DNA of 46,846 nucleotides from Actinomycetes bacterium (GTDB lineage Bacteria; Actinomycetota; Actinomycetes; Actinomycetales; Dermatophilaceae), in NCBI GenBank assembly GCA_029552065.1, contig JAKPEG010000153.1, positions 1 through 46,846 of the forward strand. The letters are read 5' to 3'. The translations under genes were made by a program, and so were the position numbers. Below the pieces are notes generated by a model. That model did not search any database. It was not told the origin of the DNA and saw only the letters and a list, made by a program, of their open reading frames with translations. Shown here piece after piece: positions 45,303 through 46,846 of this stretch (position 1 is its first letter; each line of letters starts with the position of its first letter).

Positions 45303-45845
45303 TTACTTCTTCCCGGCCTTTCCGACCTTGCGACGGATGTGCTCGCCCGCGTAGCGCACGCCCTTGGCCTTGTACGGGTCAGGCTTGCGCAGCTTGCGGA
45401 TGTTGGCAGCGACCTCGCCGACGAGCTGCTTGTCGATGCCCTGGACCGAGAACTTCGTCGGCGTTTCGACGGCGAAGGTGATCCCGCTCGGGGGTTCGAC
45501 GGTGATGGGGTGGCTGTAACCGAGGGCAAACTCGAGGTTGGCGCCCTTGGCCACGACGCGGTACCCCGTGCCGACGATCTCCATCTTCTTCTCGTAGCCC
45601 GCCGTGACGCCCTCGACCATGTTGGCGATGAGCGTGCGGGTCAGGCCGTGCAGCGAGCGGGAGTTGCGCTCGTCGTCCGGCCGCGAGACCTCGACGGCGC
45701 CGCTGTCACCCTTGCCGACCCGGATGGGCTCGGCGACGGTGAGAGCCAGCTGGCCCTTGGGTCCCCTGACAGTGACAGCCTGGCCGTCGATGGCGATGTC
45801 GACACCGGCGGGCAGGGTGATGGGGAGGCGTCCAATACGCGACAT
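45303..45845 (-). CDS. rplF: 50S ribosomal protein L6
   Basis: The 180-residue protein begins [20 protein letters not shown] and contains the L6 signature around [20 protein letters not shown] and [19 protein letters not shown]. It binds near the factor-binding site of the 50S subunit. rplR follows after 3 nt. Confidence 0.97.
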   Translation of the reverse strand: MSRIGRLPITLPAGVDIAIDGQAVTVRGPKGQLALTVAEPIRVGKGDSGAVEVSRPDDERNSRSLHGLTRTLIANMVEGVTAGYEKKMEIVGTGYRVVAKGANLEFALGYSHPITVEPPSGITFAVETPTKFSVQGIDKQLVGEVAANIRKLRKPDPYKAKGVRYAGEHIRRKVGKAGKK

Positions 45846-45857
45846 GTCAGTCCTCCC

Positions 45858-46256
45858 TTACCAGACGTAGGCGAGGACTTCCCCGCCGACGCCCTTCTCG
45901 TGAGCCTGCTTGTCGGTCAACAAGCCGGTCGAGGTGGAAATGATCGCCACACCCAGGCCACCAAGCACCCGCGGGAGGTTGGTGGACTTGGCGTAAACCC
46001 GCAAACCGGGCTTGCTCACTCGCCGAAGGCCGGCGATCGAGCGCTCGCGGTTGGGGCCGTACTTCAGCGTGACGGTCAGCGTCTTGCCGACCTCCGCGTC
46101 CGCCACGGACCAGCCACCGATGTAACCCTCGCGCTGGAGGATCTCGGCGATGTTCGCCTTGAGCTTGGAGTACGGCATGGCCACGCTGTCGTGGTGTGCC
46201 GAGTTGGCATTGCGCACGCGCGTGAGCATGTCCGCAATCGGGTCGGTCATCGTCAT
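45858..46256 (-). CDS. rpsH: 30S ribosomal protein S8
   Basis: The 132-residue protein begins [20 protein letters not shown] and ends with [20 protein letters not shown] and the usual GGEVLAYVW. It is a central 30S assembly protein and, in E. coli, the translational repressor of the spc operon. The gap to rplF is 12 nt. Confidence 0.97.
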   Translation of the reverse strand: MTMTDPIADMLTRVRNANSAHHDSVAMPYSKLKANIAEILQREGYIGGWSVADAEVGKTLTVTLKYGPNRERSIAGLRRVSKPGLRVYAKSTNLPRVLGGLGVAIISTSTGLLTDKQAHEKGVGGEVLAYVW

Positions 46257-46295
46257 CGGGCTTCGTGCCCTTCCTCACCGGGGTTTCAACCCTGC

Positions 46296-46414
46296 TTCGG
46301 TATGCCGTCCGGCCGGCTTGCGCCCGCCGCCCCGGCTTCCGGGGTCGACCTTCGGTGTAGTTCGGTGGTGCGTGGGTGGGTGGTCAGGTGCTGGTATGCC
46401 GTGCGGCTTACCAG
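46296..46414. repeat. Two GGTATGCCGT copies in the rpsN-rpsH gap, one forming a palindrome over the rpsN stop
   Basis: GGTATGCCGTCCGGC lies near 46299-46313 and GGTATGCCGTGCGGC at 46393-46407. The second is part of a near-perfect palindrome at 46391-46414 (CTGGTATGCCG then TG then CGGCTTACCAG) whose right half contains the rpsN stop codon (46408-46410). Both copies face the same way. Confidence 0.6.
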
Positions 46415-46593
46415 GAGCTCTTGGTCACGCCCGGCAGTTCGCCGGCGTGGGCCATCTCGCGCAGGCAGATCCGGCACAGGCCGAACTTGCGGTAGACCGA
46501 GTGCGGACGTCCGCACTTCTGGCAGCGCGTGTAGGCACGAACCTTGAACTTCGGCTTGGCGTTCGCCTTGTTCACGAGAGCAGTCTTGGCCAT
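46408..46593 (-). CDS. rpsN: 30S ribosomal protein S14, zinc-binding type
   Basis: The 61-residue protein is the short zinc (Z) form: two CxxC pairs occur in [20 protein letters not shown] followed by CLREMAHAG. It stands between rplE and rpsH, as in the standard spc operon. Confidence 0.97.
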   Translation of the reverse strand: MAKTALVNKANAKPKFKVRAYTRCQKCGRPHSVYRKFGLCRICLREMAHAGELPGVTKSSW

Positions 46594-46608
46594 GTCTCGT
46601 CAGTCCTC

Positions 46609-46846
46609 TCAGTTTTCCTTGAAGGGGAAGCCGAGGGCCTTGAGCAGTGCCCGGCCTTCGTCGTCATTGGTCGCCGTAGTGACGACGGTGATGTCCATGC
46701 CCCGAACCCGGTCGACGCGGTCCTGGTCGATCTCGTAGAACATCGACTGTTCGTTGAGGCCGAAGGTGTAGTTGCCGCGTCCGTCGAACTGCTTGGGCGA
46801 CAGGCCGCGGAAGTCACGGATCCGCGGGAGGGCGACGCTCACCAGC
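46609..46846 (-). CDS. rplE: 50S ribosomal protein L5, C-terminal part (continues past the window)
   Basis: About 78 C-terminal residues are present and the frame runs off the right edge. The visible [39 protein letters not shown] and the final [13 protein letters not shown] are typical of L5, which binds 5S rRNA and touches the P-site tRNA. The gap to rpsN is 15 nt. Confidence 0.95.
   Translation of the reverse strand, partial: LVSVALPRIRDFRGLSPKQFDGRGNYTFGLNEQSMFYEIDQDRVDRVRGMDITVVTTATNDDEGRALLKALGFPFKEN

Overview
The window is high-GC bacterial DNA. Proteins start at ATG, GTG or TTG, several genes have a TANNNT -10 box 6-7 nt before the start codon (leaderless mRNAs), and the gene content (DUF4245 protein, EspC/WXG-type secretion substrates, extended L17) points to Actinomycetota. 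I would guess Micrococcales, close to Intrasporangiaceae, but that placement is inference and rests on no search.

Left part (1-7.8 kb): the C-terminal part of a TetR regulator; a membrane 4Fe-4S protein coupled to a small membrane-anchored protein; then a catabolic unit of an ACS-type MFS transporter, an FMN-dependent alpha-hydroxyacid oxidase/dehydrogenase and a LacI regulator. A perfect 16-bp palindrome exactly fills the spacer of the promoter in front of the transporter. An AAA_14/DUF4143 ATPase follows, preceded by three 23-bp repeats. Middle part (7.8-23.3 kb): housekeeping genes (ychF, an acyl-CoA thioesterase, a 5'-truncated trans-aconitate methyltransferase, rmuC, ispH, an LCAT-like hydrolase, xseA/xseB, a PfkB sugar kinase, class I fumarase, beta-carbonic anhydrase, glmM, rpsI-rplM). 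At 23.3-27.0 kb, a winged-helix regulator precedes a tightly overlapping three-gene cassette: a small EspC-like protein, a WEG-motif protein with a C39/papain-like protease domain, and a lipoprotein. This looks like an uncharacterised type VII secretion effector module.

Right part (27.0-35.7 kb): an ABC-F ATPase, an SF2 helicase, truA, and a PEP-synthase/rifampicin-phosphotransferase-like protein split in two genes around an AI-2E family transporter gene. From 35.9 kb to the right edge lies the alpha/spc ribosomal cluster on the minus strand, read as rplE-rpsN-rpsH-rplF-rplR-rpsE-rpmD-rplO-secY-adk-map-(DUF1801)-infA-rpmJ-rpsM-rpsK-rpsD-rpoA-rplQ. A DUF1801 gene sits between map and infA.

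Across the whole window the 7-mer GTATGCC/GGCATAC is far commoner than base composition predicts (54 copies by hand count, about 5 expected at 70% GC). It occurs inside genes as TAT-GCC or GCA-TAC codon pairs, and in intergenic sequence as a longer form, GGTATGCCGTGCGGC. Most of the long gaps in the ribosomal cluster hold one or two copies, often as inverted pairs. I consider this dispersed sequence and the secretion cassette the most interesting items.
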